Shown here piece by piece: positions 6,221 through 7,822 of a DNA stretch of 7,822 nt; position 1 is the stretch's first letter, and the number at the start of each line of letters is the position of its first letter. Source of the DNA: Candidatus Sifarchaeum subterraneum (lineage in GTDB: Archaea > Asgardarchaeota > Sifarchaeia > Sifarchaeales > Sifarchaeaceae); assembly GCA_016292335.1 (NCBI GenBank), contig JAECRX010000085.1, positions 1-7,822 on the forward strand. Direction: 5' to 3'. Made by a program: the position numbers and the translations under genes. The notes beneath the pieces were generated by a model. It had not been told where the DNA came from. It did no database searches and was given only the letters and a program-made list of their open reading frames with translations.

Positions 6221-7822
6221 TTATAAATCTTTGGCTACATCATCTAGGCCTAATTTAATCAATTTTTCTTTACTCGGCTTGCCATTTTCGAAGTCCCAAT
6301 CCATATATTCGAAGAACTCTCTACCTTGAGTTTCCACATCAAGGGTTATATTTTTAAGCGGTCCTGATTTTAGTGGTGGTCTACCTAGAACTCTATCAGG
6401 TAGTTTGTGGTCTGTTGGCTTAAAACCTTCACGTGCATTAAATGCTTGCCTAATACACGAGATTCCTTCACCACATGTGAGAAGATCTGAAAAAGTCATA
6501 TTCCATCCAGTAATAGCGTTTACGAAATCATGATGCATTGGTATTTCTTCAGTGGGATTGATTATAGCGAATATCATAAATATACACATTCCAAGTGCAC
6601 TAACAACATGATAGTATTTTTCCATTATCCCATGAGTTTTTCCTTTTCCGTGAGGGGGGTATACATCAGTTACAGGGGGTATTTCGACATCAGGAAGTCT
6701 GATATCGTTTCCTATGCTTCTTTCGTGAAATACTGCTGAACCTTGAGTATGTCTTCCTGGTGTAGCATTATAGGCATATACAGTTCCATAGGAGGGAGCA
6801 AAGCGGGGATCATGCATGGGTAGTTCTTCTCCGCCCACATGCATTGCATACTTTTCCGAGCCTTTTCCAATTTTTTCAGATGCGACTTTTACTCCATCGG
6901 CTAAAATATCTCCAAATCCATCCCGGTTGGCTATTTTTTCTGTCATTTTAACAATTGCTTCTGAATTTCCCCATGTTAGTTCGATTCCCTCTGTATCTCT
7001 TTTAGTAATGAGGTTGTTTTCATAACATTCAATTGCAAAAGCAATCGTAGTACCCGTTGAAATGGTATCCAGCCCATAACGATTGCATATGTCGTTAATA
7101 TAGATAATTGACTCTACATTATCATTTAAGCACAGGATACCAAATGCAGCCAAAGTTTCGTATTCAGGTTTATGACCTTCAACAGCATAGGGACCGCTTT
7201 CAACTTTCACCTTTCCTCCACAAGCCATAGGGCAACCATAACAAGCATAACGTTTCGTTTGGTATTTGATTACATTTTTATTACTGATTTTATAGGCAGT
7301 TGGAAAATCTTCTTCTCCAACTCCCTTCCAATTCTTAACTGGTGAATCACCTGAGAATGCTAAACGGGCTGTTCCGCCACAGGTTCCATATAGTTGAAAG
7401 CGCTGGAAAAAGGGACTCTCCTTTACAATTTTGATGAATTTATTTCTCATCTCAATAAGTTTATCATTATCTGCTATTGGAACTTCTTTTGTGCCTCTAA
7501 CTGCAATTGCTTTCAAATTTTTCGATCCCATAACAGCGCCTAAACCAGATCGTCCAGCAGCCCGACCTTTGTCGTTTATGATGCAAGCGATTTTTGACAA
7601 TTTTTCTCCTGATGGACCAATAGAGACGATTTGGATTCTTTGATCTCCAAGAGTTTCTTTGAGAATATTTTCAGTTTCGTTTGTATCTTTACCCCAAATG
7701 TTTGTAGCATCTTCAATCTCTATCTCTCCATCATGTATCCAAAGATACACTGGTTGCTTTGATCTACCATAGAAAAATACAGCATCATAACCAGCGAATT
7801 TTAGTTCTGGGCCAAAAAAACC
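6221..7822 (-). CDS. Aldehyde:ferredoxin oxidoreductase family protein (N-terminus outside window)
   Basis: This tungstopterin enzyme family oxidises aldehydes to carboxylic acids and passes electrons to ferredoxin in the cytoplasm. The visible 533 residues of a usual 600-620 remain open to the window edge, beginning GFFGPELKFAGYDA; the GTG at 7750 is internal (Val), not the start. Family signatures seen: RSGLGAVMGSKNLKAIAVRG; the 4Fe-4S motif C-YG-C-PMA-C (codons at 7220-7222, 7232-7234, 7241-7243) with the fourth cysteine in ALGMC (6584-6586); PEYETLAAFG; NRYGLDTISTG; ELPMHDPRFAPSYG; and FNAREGF with LPDR near the C-terminus. Both pterin-contacting DxxGL(C/D) motifs differ: the aspartates are Asn (7082-7084) and Ser (6599-6601). 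Substrate cannot be read from sequence. A zinc-ribbon gene lies downstream, apparently on its own transcript. The promoter is outside the window. Confidence 0.95.
   Translation of the reverse strand, partial: GFFGPELKFAGYDAVFFYGRSKQPVYLWIHDGEIEIEDATNIWGKDTNETENILKETLGDQRIQIVSIGPSGEKLSKIACIINDKGRAAGRSGLGAVMGSKNLKAIAVRGTKEVPIADNDKLIEMRNKFIKIVKESPFFQRFQLYGTCGGTARLAFSGDSPVKNWKGVGEEDFPTAYKISNKNVIKYQTKRYACYGCPMACGGKVKVESGPYAVEGHKPEYETLAAFGILCLNDNVESIIYINDICNRYGLDTISTGTTIAFAIECYENNLITKRDTEGIELTWGNSEAIVKMTEKIANRDGFGDILADGVKVASEKIGKGSEKYAMHVGGEELPMHDPRFAPSYGTVYAYNATPGRHTQGSAVFHERSIGNDIRLPDVEIPPVTDVYPPHGKGKTHGIMEKYYHVVSALGMCIFMIFAIINPTEEIPMHHDFVNAITGWNMTFSDLLTCGEGISCIRQAFNAREGFKPTDHKLPDRVLGRPPLKSGPLKNITLDVETQGREFFEYMDWDFENGKPSKEKLIKLGLDDVAKDL

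Noticed and set aside
7748..7750. GTG as the start of the AOR gene
   Set aside because: The frame continues upstream for 24 more codons with conserved AOR residues (FFGPELKFAGYDA), so this is an internal valine.
1..7822. CRISPR array, tRNA or rRNA genes
   Set aside because: No regularly spaced repeats and no cloverleaf or rRNA-like sequence were seen on either strand by eye.

Overview
The window looks like a piece of an A+T-rich archaeal chromosome. Its promoters have archaeal character: TATA boxes of the TTTAAA or TTTATA type with purine-rich upstream elements, and one gene appears to be leaderless. Stops are followed by T-rich tracts. The gene content fits: a tungsten-type aldehyde:ferredoxin oxidoreductase, an ArsR-like winged-helix regulator beside a multi-pass membrane protein, and a tnpB fragment. 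UvrA is mainly bacterial but occurs in many mesophilic or methanogen-type archaea. I cannot name the lineage from the sequence alone.

Left part, + strand. Positions 1-470 hold the 3' two thirds of a LolD/MacB-type ABC ATPase, closed by a hairpin/T6 terminator near 551-576. Next come a TATA-like site near 595 and a 38-codon remnant of an IS200/IS605-type TnpB (674-790). A probable operon follows: a six-helix membrane protein (846-1700), a winged-helix regulator (1755-2354), and a small ORF that overlaps the regulator's stop as ATGA and is broken by one frameshift (2351-2550). The + transcript probably ends at a hairpin/T7 signal at 2577-2610, where it meets uvrA from the other strand.

Right part, - strand. 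A complete uvrA (950 aa, 2687-5539) has its own TTTAAA promoter. Upstream of it lie about 420 bp (5540-5962) with no intact gene and only short, possibly decayed coding stretches. Beyond that is a small six-cysteine zinc-ribbon-like protein (5963-6142), apparently read from its own leaderless promoter. It follows an aldehyde:ferredoxin oxidoreductase whose N-terminus is cut off by the window edge (6221-7822).

The parts do not form one pathway. The membrane protein, regulator and small ORF form one unit of unknown role; uvrA is a stand-alone repair gene with no uvrB or uvrC in view; the AOR and zinc-ribbon genes are neighbours on one strand but look separately transcribed. I see no clear novel multi-gene system. 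The points most worth a second look are the frameshifted coupled ORF, the TnpB relic, and the changed pterin-motif residues in the AOR.
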